Shown here: positions 1-6,179 of the stretch, one piece after another
Layout: every line of letters begins with the position of its first letter
Position numbering within the stretch: position 1 is the stretch's first letter
Assembly (NCBI GenBank): GCA_964436165.1
Contig: CAYTBY010000024.1
Coordinates: forward strand, 1 to 17,655
DNA from: 2-01-FULL-39-28 sp964436165
GTDB lineage: Bacteria; Patescibacteriota; Minisyncoccia; 2-02-FULL-40-12; GWA2-44-9
DNA: 17,655 bases
Direction of reading: 5' to 3'
Program-made: the position numbers and the translations under genes
The notes under the pieces: model-generated
Databases searched by the model: none
Told to the model about the DNA's origin: nothing
The model's input: only the letters and a program-made list of their open reading frames with translations

Positions 1-58
1 GCCTGGAGGGACATTCTTGAACTTTAATTGGCGCAAAGCTCTGCCATGTCCGGATGTC
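1..58. repeat. Left arm of terminal inverted repeat flanking the Fic gene
   Basis: This stretch is the imperfect reverse complement of 1336-1395. The alignment covers about 58-60 bases with three substitutions and a 2-base length difference. The longest uninterrupted shared block is AATTGGCGCAAAGCTCT. The arm touches the window edge, so it may extend further left. Together the two arms enclose the RhuM-Fic gene and its control region and nothing else. No transposase is visible, so this is either a non-autonomous element or a palindromic repeat split by a later insertion. Confidence 0.85.
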
Positions 59-99
59 TGGATAGGCAGTTATTATAGGAGAATATAAATAATTTTTTG

Positions 100-112
100 A
101 ACCGTACCCGAA
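100..112. repeat. 13-bp direct repeat, left copy
   Basis: AACCGTACCCGAA occurs here and again, identical and in the same orientation, at 1269-1281 just after the Fic stop codon. The pair lies inside the outer inverted repeat arms. It could be a target-site duplication or recombination site for the inner segment, which is inference. Confidence 0.6.
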
Positions 113-115
113 CCT

Positions 116-179
116 CCTTCGCTATCTACTCCGCTGAAGCTACGAAGGTCAAAGAAAGCTACGGACGGTCAAGAATGTC
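116..179. repeat. Hairpin-forming and tandem-like repeat upstream of Fic
   Basis: CCTTCG at 116-121 pairs with CGAAGG at 143-148. Two imperfect direct units starting AAGCTACG lie at 137-153 and 156-173. In addition, GACATTCTTGA at 10-20 in the left arm has its reverse complement at 169-179, so the left side alone can fold on itself. No ORF or RNA gene is recognised in 59-237. Confidence 0.5.
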
Positions 180-215
180 GGAAGAAAGAGGCTAACTTTT
201 TATTTTAAAATTCTA

Positions 216-224
216 TGATACAAT
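216..224 (+). promoter_or_regulatory. Candidate extended -10 promoter for the Fic gene
   Basis: TGATACAAT reads as an extended -10 element (TG, one base, TACAAT at 219-224). No good -35 is present at the expected distance. It would start RNA near 231, giving a leader of about 55 nt that contains the hairpin at 238-265. Confidence 0.35.
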
Positions 225-237
225 TTATAAATCATCG

Positions 238-265
238 CCTCGGCCAGCCGAAAGATCCGCCGAGG
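238..265 (+). promoter_or_regulatory. Leader hairpin before the Fic gene
   Basis: CCTCGGC at 238-244 pairs perfectly with GCCGAGG at 259-265 around a 14-nt loop. It lies between the candidate promoter and the Fic start. The T-poor downstream sequence makes a simple terminator unlikely. It may be a leader structure or another copy of a palindromic repeat. Confidence 0.5.
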
Positions 266-285
266 TTTATTAAAGATTTAATTAA

Positions 286-1266
286 ATGATAAAAGAACCT
301 AAAAAAGGAGAAATAATCATATACAAGACCTCGACCGGACCCAAACTGGAAGTACGGCTGGAAAAGGAAACGATTTGGATGACACAGGCTCAAATAGCTG
401 AGCTTTTCGGATCTGAAAGAACTGTTATTACCAAGCATTTAAATAATGTATTTAAAGAGGGTGAGCTTCAAGAGAAAAGCAATGTGCAAAAAATGCACAT
501 TGCTAATTCCGATAAATTAGTTAAATTCTATGATTTAGATGCCATCATATCTGTCGGATACCGGGTTAACTCCGGCCGGGCTACCCAATTCCGTATCTGG
601 GCAACAAAAACTCTTAAGAACCACTTAATTCAAGGCTACACCGTTAATGAGAAACGACTTTCAAGTTCTCAAGAAAAGTTGTCACAGCTCCAGGAAACCA
701 TATCTTTTTTGAGAGAAAAATCAAAACATGAGTTGTTAGCCGGCCAAGAACAAGAGATTTTTGACCTATTGGCCAATTACTCTAAAACCCTAACCCTGCT
801 TGAACAATATGATAAAGATAAGCTGACTGTAGCTAAAAAGGGCAAGGGAACATTTGTCTTAGATTCTGATGTGGCTTTTAAAATTATTAGCAAATTGAAA
901 GAGGACTTATCGTCTAAAAAAGAGGCCGGGGATTTATTTGGTCAGGAATATGGAGATAAATTCAAAGCTATATTAGGAAATATCCGACAGACATTTGGCG
1001 GCCAAGAGCTGTATCCCAGTATAGAAGAAAAAGCTGCTCATCTTCTATATTTCGTTATCAAAGATCATCCATTTGCCGATGGCAATAAAAGAACTGGCTC
1101 ATTTTTATTTATCTATTTCCTGGATAAAAACTGTTATCTCTATAGGGAATCCGGGGAGAAAAAGATCAATGATAATGCATTGGTTGCTTTGGCATTATTA
1201 ATTGCGGTCAGCGATCCAAGAGACAAAGAAACCATGATTAAAATAATAACAAATTTATTAAAATAA
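286..1266 (+). CDS. RhuM family protein with C-terminal Fic/Doc domain
   Basis: This 326-residue protein joins an N-terminal RhuM-type domain to a C-terminal Fic domain. The RhuM part (about residues 9-120) has the typical features: WMTQAQIAELF near 31-41, then YDLDAIISVGYRVNS and FRIWATKTLKNHL. A helical, partly coiled linker follows at about 120-180. The Fic core is HPFADGNKRTG at 261-271. Its His261, acidic residue and GNKR carry out phosphate binding and transfer in the family, which usually AMPylates or otherwise modifies target proteins. The substrate here cannot be told. The start fits the family N-terminus, although no Shine-Dalgarno site precedes it. No antitoxin gene adjoins it and no inhibitory-helix motif was found. 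A strong 11-bp hairpin lies inside the gene at 478-504. The gene sits alone between inverted repeats, which suggests it moves or is exchanged as a unit. Confidence 0.9.
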   Translation: MIKEPKKGEIIIYKTSTGPKLEVRLEKETIWMTQAQIAELFGSERTVITKHLNNVFKEGELQEKSNVQKMHIANSDKLVKFYDLDAIISVGYRVNSGRATQFRIWATKTLKNHLIQGYTVNEKRLSSSQEKLSQLQETISFLREKSKHELLAGQEQEIFDLLANYSKTLTLLEQYDKDKLTVAKKGKGTFVLDSDVAFKIISKLKEDLSSKKEAGDLFGQEYGDKFKAILGNIRQTFGGQELYPSIEEKAAHLLYFVIKDHPFADGNKRTGSFLFIYFLDKNCYLYRESGEKKINDNALVALALLIAVSDPRDKETMIKIITNLLK

Positions 1267-1268
1267 AT

Positions 1269-1281
1269 AACCGTACCCGAA
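1269..1281. repeat. 13-bp direct repeat, right copy
   Basis: This is identical to 100-112 and begins 3 bases after the Fic stop codon. The two copies bracket the gene and its leader exactly, inside the outer inverted repeats. Confidence 0.6.
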
Positions 1282-1335
1282 ATGTCGAGAGACGGGTCAT
1301 ATCAGTGAAAGCAAATATTTTACATACTTAATTGT

Positions 1336-1395
1336 GACATCCGGACATGGTAGAGCTTTGCGCCAATTATAGTTCAAGAAGCTGTCCCTCCAAGC
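1336..1395. repeat. Right arm of terminal inverted repeat flanking the Fic gene
   Basis: This is the reverse-complement partner of 1-58. It reads inward from GCTTGGAGGGAC on the minus strand, the counterpart of GCCTGGAGGGAC at the window start. Similarity ends at 1336 on the inner side. The outer side may continue beyond what the left window edge lets one see. Confidence 0.85.
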
Positions 1396-1415
1396 GAGCT
1401 CTGTTCTGAATAAAT

Positions 1416-1442
1416 AAAATACCCTAAGGGGTATTTTATTTT
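1416..1442 (+). terminator. Terminator hairpin after the Fic element
   Basis: AAAATACCC at 1416-1424 pairs with GGGTATTTT at 1429-1437 around a 4-nt loop, followed by ATTTTA. It lies just outside the right inverted-repeat arm and could end Fic transcription. Confidence 0.6.
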
Positions 1443-1474
1443 AGATTCAAAGAATAAGACAATCAACCACATAA

Positions 1475-1497
1475 AAAGACTCCAAAAAGGAGTCTTT
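1475..1497. terminator. Bidirectional rho-independent terminator
   Basis: AAAGACTCC at 1475-1483 and GGAGTCTTT at 1489-1497 form a perfect 9-bp stem with a 5-nt loop. T-runs follow on both strands. On the minus strand it overlaps the stop codon of the 53-codon gene and ends that transcript. Confidence 0.8.
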
Positions 1498-1657
1498 AGT
1501 TTTTGGGCGTATTTTTTTCCTTCTGTTTCTCAAAATATTCTTCTAACTTGGACTGGACATACACCCAGGCCTTTTTGTTGTAGTTGTCGCTCCTGGCACC
1601 CTCGCCCCTATCCATACCCCACGCCGAATGAAAAACCGCCCAAATCTTAGAATCCAT
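1496..1657 (-). CDS. Small uncharacterised protein, 53 residues
   Basis: This reading frame encodes 53 residues beginning MDSKIWAVFHSAWGMDRGEG and ending EKNTPKN. I do not recognise it. Three things argue that it is real. AGGAGG at 1662-1667 (minus strand) lies 4 nt before the ATG. A TTGACA-N17-TATACT promoter lies about 28 nt further up. A terminator hairpin overlaps the stop codon. The protein is small, soluble and charged, with three Trp in the first half (W6, W13, W31) and a Lys/Glu-rich helical C-terminus. It has no signal peptide or membrane segment. It is transcribed away from the thymidine kinase gene, sharing the region 1658-1794. It could be a small regulator or nucleic-acid-associated protein, but nothing in the sequence settles that. 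Confidence 0.75.
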   Translation of the reverse strand: MDSKIWAVFHSAWGMDRGEGARSDNYNKKAWVYVQSKLEEYFEKQKEKNTPKN

Positions 1658-1691
1658 ATCGCCTCCTAAATAAATCAGGAACTATTTAAGG

Positions 1692-1720
1692 AGTATAATA
1701 AATTAGCCCGCCCTTGTCAA
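1692..1720 (-). promoter_or_regulatory. Near-consensus sigma-70 promoter for the 53-residue gene
   Basis: On the minus strand TTGACA (1715-1720) is followed after exactly 17 nt by TATACT (1692-1697). The -35 is perfect and the -10 matches five of six. The predicted start of RNA near 1685 gives a leader of about 28 nt that contains AGGAGG. Confidence 0.8.
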
Positions 1721-1722
1721 TA

Positions 1723-1754
1723 TTGCCCTCATCGATATTGCTGATAAAATCAGC
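1723..1754 (+). promoter_or_regulatory. Candidate thymidine kinase promoter with overlapping dyad
   Basis: TTGCCC at 1723-1728, a 16-nt spacer and TAAAAT at 1745-1750 form a moderate promoter about 40 nt before the kinase start. The perfect dyad GCTGAT-AAA-ATCAGC at 1740-1754 overlaps the -10. It could be an operator or a chance palindrome. Confidence 0.4.
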
Positions 1755-1794
1755 ATGGGTACTTTTTTCAATAATATTCTAGAGGCGGACAATC

Positions 1795-2418
1795 ATGGCG
1801 CGGCTAGAAGTCATCACCGGACCGATGTTCTCTGGAAAAAGCGAAGAGGTCATTAGAAGATTAGTCAGATCGGCATTTGCCGAAAAAATAATATTGGTTG
1901 CAAGGCCCAAAGAAGACAATCGTAACAAAAGAAATATATTCGATTTAATTGCCGAAAATCGCCATTTAAATCTCTATGGCAGGATTTCTACCGGTATTAT
2001 TGAAAATTTTCATGAGCTAAGACAACTAATCGGACCTGGGACAATGCCGGATGTAATAGCAATTGACGAGGGCCAGTTTCTTGGCAATTGGATAGTTAAT
2101 TCGGCACTAGAACTGTTAGATATATTTGATAACCAAGATTTTAGATTGATAATTTCTGGATTAGATATGGATGCACTTAAAGTACCGTTCGGCCCAATGC
2201 CCCAATTAATGGCTATGGCCGACGAGGTTGTAAAACTAACAGCGATCTGCGATAAGTGTAAAACTAACTCTGGAACACTGACATATAACAAGTTCCCCCA
2301 GCTCAAAGCAACTAATCTGGATGAGAACGAGATGGGACAAAAAAATCAAATTAAAACAGGCGATAAAGAAATATATGGAGTAAGGTGCCGAGCTTGTCAT
2401 AAATTTCCACCGCATTAA
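1795..2418 (+). CDS. tdk: Thymidine kinase (type II)
   Basis: This enzyme phosphorylates thymidine to dTMP with ATP in the cytoplasmic pyrimidine salvage pathway. The 207-residue length suits the type II family. The P-loop GPMFSGKS lies at residues 9-16. DEGQF at 91-95 supplies the catalytic Glu92. GLDMDALKVPFGPM follows at 122-135. A structural zinc site is formed by Cys152, Cys155, Cys198 and Cys201, and all four are present. The start is the first ATG before the P-loop, preceded by a weak purine-rich AGAGGCGG. The gene stands alone between a divergent small gene and a convergent operon, and ends in its own terminator. Salvage fits an organism with reduced nucleotide synthesis, though the window does not show that directly. 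Confidence 0.95.
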   Translation: MARLEVITGPMFSGKSEEVIRRLVRSAFAEKIILVARPKEDNRNKRNIFDLIAENRHLNLYGRISTGIIENFHELRQLIGPGTMPDVIAIDEGQFLGNWIVNSALELLDIFDNQDFRLIISGLDMDALKVPFGPMPQLMAMADEVVKLTAICDKCKTNSGTLTYNKFPQLKATNLDENEMGQKNQIKTGDKEIYGVRCRACHKFPPH

Positions 2419-2440
2419 TCCGTCTTTTGACGGATTTTTT
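2417..2440. terminator. Terminator between tdk and the convergent operon
   Basis: AATCCGTC at 2417-2424 and GACGGATT at 2429-2436 form a perfect 8-bp stem with a TTTT loop, followed by a T-run on the plus strand. The preceding A-rich sequence is shorter on the other side, but the hairpin may also serve the minus-strand dnaG operon that ends at 2449. Confidence 0.8.
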
Positions 2441-2448
2441 ATTTAGAG

Positions 2449-2832
2449 TTAATGACTAAAGCCGATATAGGTTAACCAAATGCCAACCATTAAAGAAGCA
2501 ACGATAGCCAGCCAGTACCACTTGCTATTAATGATTTTTTGGGCAAGGTCCCCAACTTTATCAGTAAAGAAAAGCCTCATTCCGGCTTTAATCAAAGTCA
2601 TCCAGCCAAGCACAGAAATGACTCCCTGCCAAGCCGTATCCCAAATATTATGGCTGATAACCATTGTCAAACCCAGCAATAAGAAGATTACTCCGGAAAG
2701 ATAGATGCCGGCTTTATCCTGGGCAAAATTTACTGCCAATTCCCCCAAACTTTTTCGTTTCAACCATACCGCAATGCTTATTACGACCAGATACAAGCCC
2801 AAAACCTTTGCTAAAAATATTGATAGTTCCAT
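2449..2832 (-). CDS. Four-helix integral membrane protein, function unknown
   Basis: The product has 127 residues and about four hydrophobic segments, near residues 4-24, 41-61, 64-84 and 104-124. The loops are short and carry Lys/Arg such as KRKSLGE and FFTDKVGDLAQK. No catalytic motif is seen and I do not recognise a named family. It is the last gene of the dnaG-rpoD operon: its ATG follows the stop codon of the 69-residue membrane protein after 3 nt, with no clear ribosome-binding site, so translation is probably coupled. The 2417-2440 hairpin ends the operon. The pairing of two small membrane proteins suggests they might act together, which is inference. Confidence 0.75.
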   Translation of the reverse strand: MELSIFLAKVLGLYLVVISIAVWLKRKSLGELAVNFAQDKAGIYLSGVIFLLLGLTMVISHNIWDTAWQGVISVLGWMTLIKAGMRLFFTDKVGDLAQKIINSKWYWLAIVASLMVGIWLTYIGFSH

Positions 2833-2835
2833 AAT

Positions 2836-3045
2836 TTAATTTTTTAGCCAAAGGCGGTAGGCAGAATGAGCCAAGTAACTGGCCAACACTAAAGCGAGCC
2901 AGCTAATCCAAATTGGTAAAACTAGACCGCCGATTTCAGCTCTCCAGCCTAAAACAAGCCTCAAAAGGTGCAGAACAGCTATCACCAAGAATATTACCCC
3001 CGTTACCAGAGAAAAAGTTTTATTATTCATATTAGAAGTATACAT
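2836..3045 (-). CDS. Small two- to three-helix membrane protein, function unknown
   Basis: This small protein has hydrophobic segments near residues 12-30 and 41-60, and ends in a basic tail (RLWLKN). Two starts are possible. The first gives 69 residues (MYTSNMNNK). The second, five codons in at 3030, gives 64 residues and begins MNNKTFSLV. Neither has a clear Shine-Dalgarno site, and the shorter form makes a more usual membrane-protein N-terminus. It lies 14 nt after rpoD and 3 nt before the next membrane-protein gene, so it is part of the same operon. The function is not recognised. Confidence 0.7.
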   Translation of the reverse strand: MYTSNMNNKTFSLVTGVIFLVIAVLHLLRLVLGWRAEIGGLVLPIWISWLALVLASYLAHSAYRLWLKN

Positions 3046-3059
3046 AAAAATCAGTAAAT

Positions 3060-4268
3060 CTAATAGCCTTTTAACTTTTCCACTTTATGATGCTGACGAA
3101 TTTTTTCTAGGGATTTGGCTTCGATTTGACGAATACGCTCACGAGTAACCGTAAATACCTTGCCCACCTCCTCTAGAGTATGGGTTACTCCATCGGTAAG
3201 GCCAAAACGCATATCTAATATTTTCTGTTCACGCGGAGTCAAATCGTTGATAATTTCCTGAAGATGGGACTTGAGAATTTTCCTGGCCGTCGCCATTGAT
3301 GGCGTAATAGATTCTTCATCGGGTATAAAACTTTCAAGAGCGCTGTCTTCATCGTCTTGGCCAACCGGCGCTTCGAGAGAAACAGTATCCTGCGAAATTT
3401 TCTGGATATATCTTATTTTATCAACCTCGACGCCCATTTCAGCGGCAGTTTCTTCGGCTAAGGGTTCCCGTCCCAAATCCTGGACAAGCCGCCTCACCAC
3501 CTGCTGGTATTTATTAATCGTCTCAACCATGTGAACCGGAATACGGATTGTTTTGCCCTGATCAGCCAAAGCCCGGGTTATTGCCTGACGTATCCACCAA
3601 GTGGCATAAGTAGAAAACTTGTAACCCCTCTTATAATCAAACTTCTCAACCGCCTTGAACAGACCGATATTCCCCTCTTGAATAAGATCCAGGAGCGTTA
3701 AATTAGGCGAACGGCCGACATATTTTTTGGCTATTGAAACAACTAGACGAAGGTTGGAAACGGCTAGTTTTTGACGAGCCGCCTCATCGTTCTTCTCGAT
3801 CTTTTTAGCAAGATCTACCTCCTCTTCACTGGAAAGCAAAGGATATTTTCCTATTTCTCTTAAATACATCTGAACCGAATCAGAGGTCGAAGCCTCTTCC
3901 AGCTCTGTTTCTATTTTTTTCTTCTCTTCATATTCGCGCGCTTTTTCTTCGTGAAAAACCTGGCCCGAATCAATAATATTTATATTCGATCCTTCCAGCC
4001 GATCATAAAGCGCTTCCAGACCCTTAATGTCCTTTTCGAGTCCTGGAAAAGTATTGATAATTTCGGTTTGAGTAACAAAGCCCCGATGTTTGCCTTTTTC
4101 TATGAGAGCCAAAACCGACTCCTCGGTAATGGGTGATTTTTTAGGCGCTGTCTCTCTGGTTTTTTTCTGCTTTTTTATCTTTTTTACTTTTTTGGACTTG
4201 ATAACTTTCTTGCGGATCTTTTTGATAGATTTATGCTTTTTTATCTTCTTTTTTATTTTTTTTGGCAT
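3060..4268 (-). CDS. rpoD: Primary RNA polymerase sigma factor
   Basis: This is the housekeeping sigma-70 factor that guides RNA polymerase to promoters. Residues 1-39 are extremely basic, with a run of Lys/Arg, Ile and Val. A region 1.1-like part follows at about 46-100, and region 1.2 lies near 128-158 (VQMYLREIGKYPLLS). Region 2 spans about 165-245 and has the hallmark DLIQEGNIGLFKAVEKFD and YATWWIRQAI. Region 3 follows, then region 4 near 340-395 with the helix-turn-helix VTRERIRQIEAKSLEKIR. The length of 402 residues is short to normal for the class. The ATG follows the dnaG stop after 2 nt with no ribosome-binding site of its own, so the two are probably translationally coupled. The very basic N-tail may bind DNA or RNA polymerase, which is inference. 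Confidence 0.97.
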   Translation of the reverse strand: MPKKIKKKIKKHKSIKKIRKKVIKSKKVKKIKKQKKTRETAPKKSPITEESVLALIEKGKHRGFVTQTEIINTFPGLEKDIKGLEALYDRLEGSNINIIDSGQVFHEEKAREYEEKKKIETELEEASTSDSVQMYLREIGKYPLLSSEEEVDLAKKIEKNDEAARQKLAVSNLRLVVSIAKKYVGRSPNLTLLDLIQEGNIGLFKAVEKFDYKRGYKFSTYATWWIRQAITRALADQGKTIRIPVHMVETINKYQQVVRRLVQDLGREPLAEETAAEMGVEVDKIRYIQKISQDTVSLEAPVGQDDEDSALESFIPDEESITPSMATARKILKSHLQEIINDLTPREQKILDMRFGLTDGVTHTLEEVGKVFTVTRERIRQIEAKSLEKIRQHHKVEKLKGY

Positions 4269-4270
4269 TT

Positions 4271-6088
4271 TTATGTTTTATTTAACTCCCGAGCTAGATT
4301 ATTAAATTCACTTAAAAGTAATTTGAGCTTAACCTTATCATCGTTGGCTTCAGCCGCTTTTATATCTAACTCCAGACTGGCCAAGCGAACCGATATTGAT
4401 CTCTGCTCAAGCTTATTCTTTATATTATGGAATTCAGCTAAAAGTTCCTGATCGTTGAACTCTTTTAAAAATTCGTGGGCCTTCAAGTTCGCAAATTCCA
4501 GATTCATTTTTTCTTTATCATCGAAGTTTTTAACAAAATCATTAAATTCAAACCCGTCAGCATCAATTTTTTTGATCTCCTCAAATATTCCGGCAGTCTT
4601 GACGTCCAAGAGATCCGCTTTGATATTAACTAATTCGTCCTTGAATAAAGACGGCTTTTTAAAAATTACCGCAAGCAAAGCCTCAAGAAGCATGTCGCTT
4701 TGAGGTCTTGCTTCGGGAACAGATGGGCTCTGTCTGGAGTTATCCGACGAACCGACATAAATATCCAAATCATCTTTGACGGCCATCAGATCTGCCTCAA
4801 CCGCCTCTTCTTTTGTTTTAAGAACCGCCGCCAGTCTGGAAATCCAATGCGATCTTTCAACTTGGCTGACCAAGCGGCGTATTAACGGACCAAGAGAGGC
4901 AATAACCGCTTTCTTTCCCTCAACTGAACTAATATCAAGTTCGGATTTAAGCTTATCAAAATAAAAATCTATTACCGGTTTCGAAGACCGGGTTACTTCC
5001 TGCCATTTTACCCCGAATTTCTTAACATAATCAGCTGGATCTTTGCAATCGGGGTCTTGGAGGTGGACTATTTTAATATTGAAATTCTGGCTTAGAGCCA
5101 GTCCTATTCCCCTCCTTGTTGCCACCTGTCCCGCCTGGTCTGTATCGAAGCAAAAATCGAGATTGTTCGTATATCTCTGCAAAAGCTGCAGATGACTTGG
5201 AGTAAGGGCCGTACCTGAGGTAGCAGCAACATTCTTAACTCCAGCTTGATAAGACATTATAGCATCCATATTGCCTTCGACAAGTAGACAGCGGTCTTCT
5301 CTCCTGGCCTCGGTCTTGGCCTTGCTAAGACAATAAAGAACACGACTCTTATCATAAATTGCGGTCTGGGGCGTATTTATGTATTTTGCCCCGGGATCAG
5401 ACGATTTATGTCCTGAGAATTCCGGAACATCAGACGCATGTTCAAACACTCTTCCCGTAAAACCAACGACCTGATCATTAACGTTGGCTATCGGAAAAAT
5501 AATTCTTGACCTGAAACGATCATAAATGTCGCTTCCGTTTTCCTGTTTGAGAGCCACGCCAGAACTGACAACATCTTTTTCCTGATAACCGCAATCGCGA
5601 AGAAAATGGGAAAGATTGTGCCAGCCTTCCGGTGCAAACCCGAGACGGAATTCCTTCATCGTTTCTGCCGTGAGTCCCCTTTCTTTTAAATAAGCCATCG
5701 CCTTTTTACCGAGAGGTGAATGGTGAAGCTGTTTCTCAAAAAATTTTGTCGCCGTCTCGCAGATATCATACAGCCCCGCCCTTTCATCTTTAACCGCCGG
5801 ATCATATTGTTCGAGTTTGACTCCGGCTCTCTGGGCCAGAGTCCTTAGCGCCTCACCGAATTCCACGCCTTCTATTTCCTTGATAAAACCGAAGATGTCC
5901 CCCCCTTTTTGACATCCGAAACAATGCCAGATCTGCCGTTCAGGAGAAACATAAAAAGACGCGCTTTTCTCGTTGTGAAACGGACAGCGGGCCTTAAAAT
6001 TAACTCCGGATTTCTGAAGCTTTAGGTAGCCAGAAATAACGTCTACCACGCTAAGACGTTCTTTTACTTGTGAGATATTGTCTGGCAA
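4271..6088 (-). CDS. dnaG: DNA primase
   Basis: DnaG makes the RNA primers for chromosome replication with the DnaB helicase. The CHC2 zinc-binding domain has Cys35, His38, Cys56 and Cys59 (CPFH and CFGC). The catalytic core starts near 110 and contains RFRSRIIFPI at 191-200. The TOPRIM motifs are LLVEGNMDA with Glu271, and DTD at 315-317. The 605-residue length is normal. The C-terminal third is helical and poorly conserved, as expected for the helicase-binding region. The start codon is TTG at 6088: no ATG lies upstream in frame before a stop, and PDNISQVKERLSVVDVI matches the usual family start. Residues about 214-233, between TGRVF and AKYINTP, form an apparent insertion. The gene leads the dnaG-rpoD-membrane-protein operon. 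Confidence 0.97.
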   Translation of the reverse strand: MPDNISQVKERLSVVDVISGYLKLQKSGVNFKARCPFHNEKSASFYVSPERQIWHCFGCQKGGDIFGFIKEIEGVEFGEALRTLAQRAGVKLEQYDPAVKDERAGLYDICETATKFFEKQLHHSPLGKKAMAYLKERGLTAETMKEFRLGFAPEGWHNLSHFLRDCGYQEKDVVSSGVALKQENGSDIYDRFRSRIIFPIANVNDQVVGFTGRVFEHASDVPEFSGHKSSDPGAKYINTPQTAIYDKSRVLYCLSKAKTEARREDRCLLVEGNMDAIMSYQAGVKNVAATSGTALTPSHLQLLQRYTNNLDFCFDTDQAGQVATRRGIGLALSQNFNIKIVHLQDPDCKDPADYVKKFGVKWQEVTRSSKPVIDFYFDKLKSELDISSVEGKKAVIASLGPLIRRLVSQVERSHWISRLAAVLKTKEEAVEADLMAVKDDLDIYVGSSDNSRQSPSVPEARPQSDMLLEALLAVIFKKPSLFKDELVNIKADLLDVKTAGIFEEIKKIDADGFEFNDFVKNFDDKEKMNLEFANLKAHEFLKEFNDQELLAEFHNIKNKLEQRSISVRLASLELDIKAAEANDDKVKLKLLLSEFNNLARELNKT

Positions 6089-6099
6089 AGAGTGGTTGG

Positions 6100-6113
6100 T
6101 TACTAGTTACTAG
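6100..6113. repeat. Tandem 7-bp repeat in the dnaG leader
   Basis: TTACTAG occurs twice head to tail. It lies between the candidate promoter and the TTG start of dnaG. Each unit contains the palindrome ACTAGT at its junction. The role is unknown. Confidence 0.5.
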
Positions 6114-6127
6114 TTCACTTATCATAT

Positions 6128-6136
6128 AGTATATCA
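6128..6136 (-). promoter_or_regulatory. Candidate extended -10 promoter for dnaG operon
   Basis: On the minus strand TGATATACT is an extended -10 (TG, one base, TATACT) about 40 nt before the dnaG start. The -35 region is poor, which is acceptable for extended -10 promoters. Confidence 0.5.
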
Positions 6137-6153
6137 TTTCCCCAGAAATAAAA

Positions 6154-6172
6154 GTCCCCAAACTATGGGGAC
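6154..6172 (-). terminator. Terminator of the GWxTD-protein operon
   Basis: GTCCCCA at 6154-6160 pairs with TGGGGAC at 6166-6172. On the minus strand the stem is followed by TTTTATTT. It begins a few bases after the stop codon at 6180 and separates this operon from dnaG. Confidence 0.75.
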
Positions 6173-6179
6173 CGTGATT

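Noticed and set aside
2010..2306. 98-codon open frame on the minus strand
   Set aside because: It is antisense to the thymidine kinase, whose motifs are complete.
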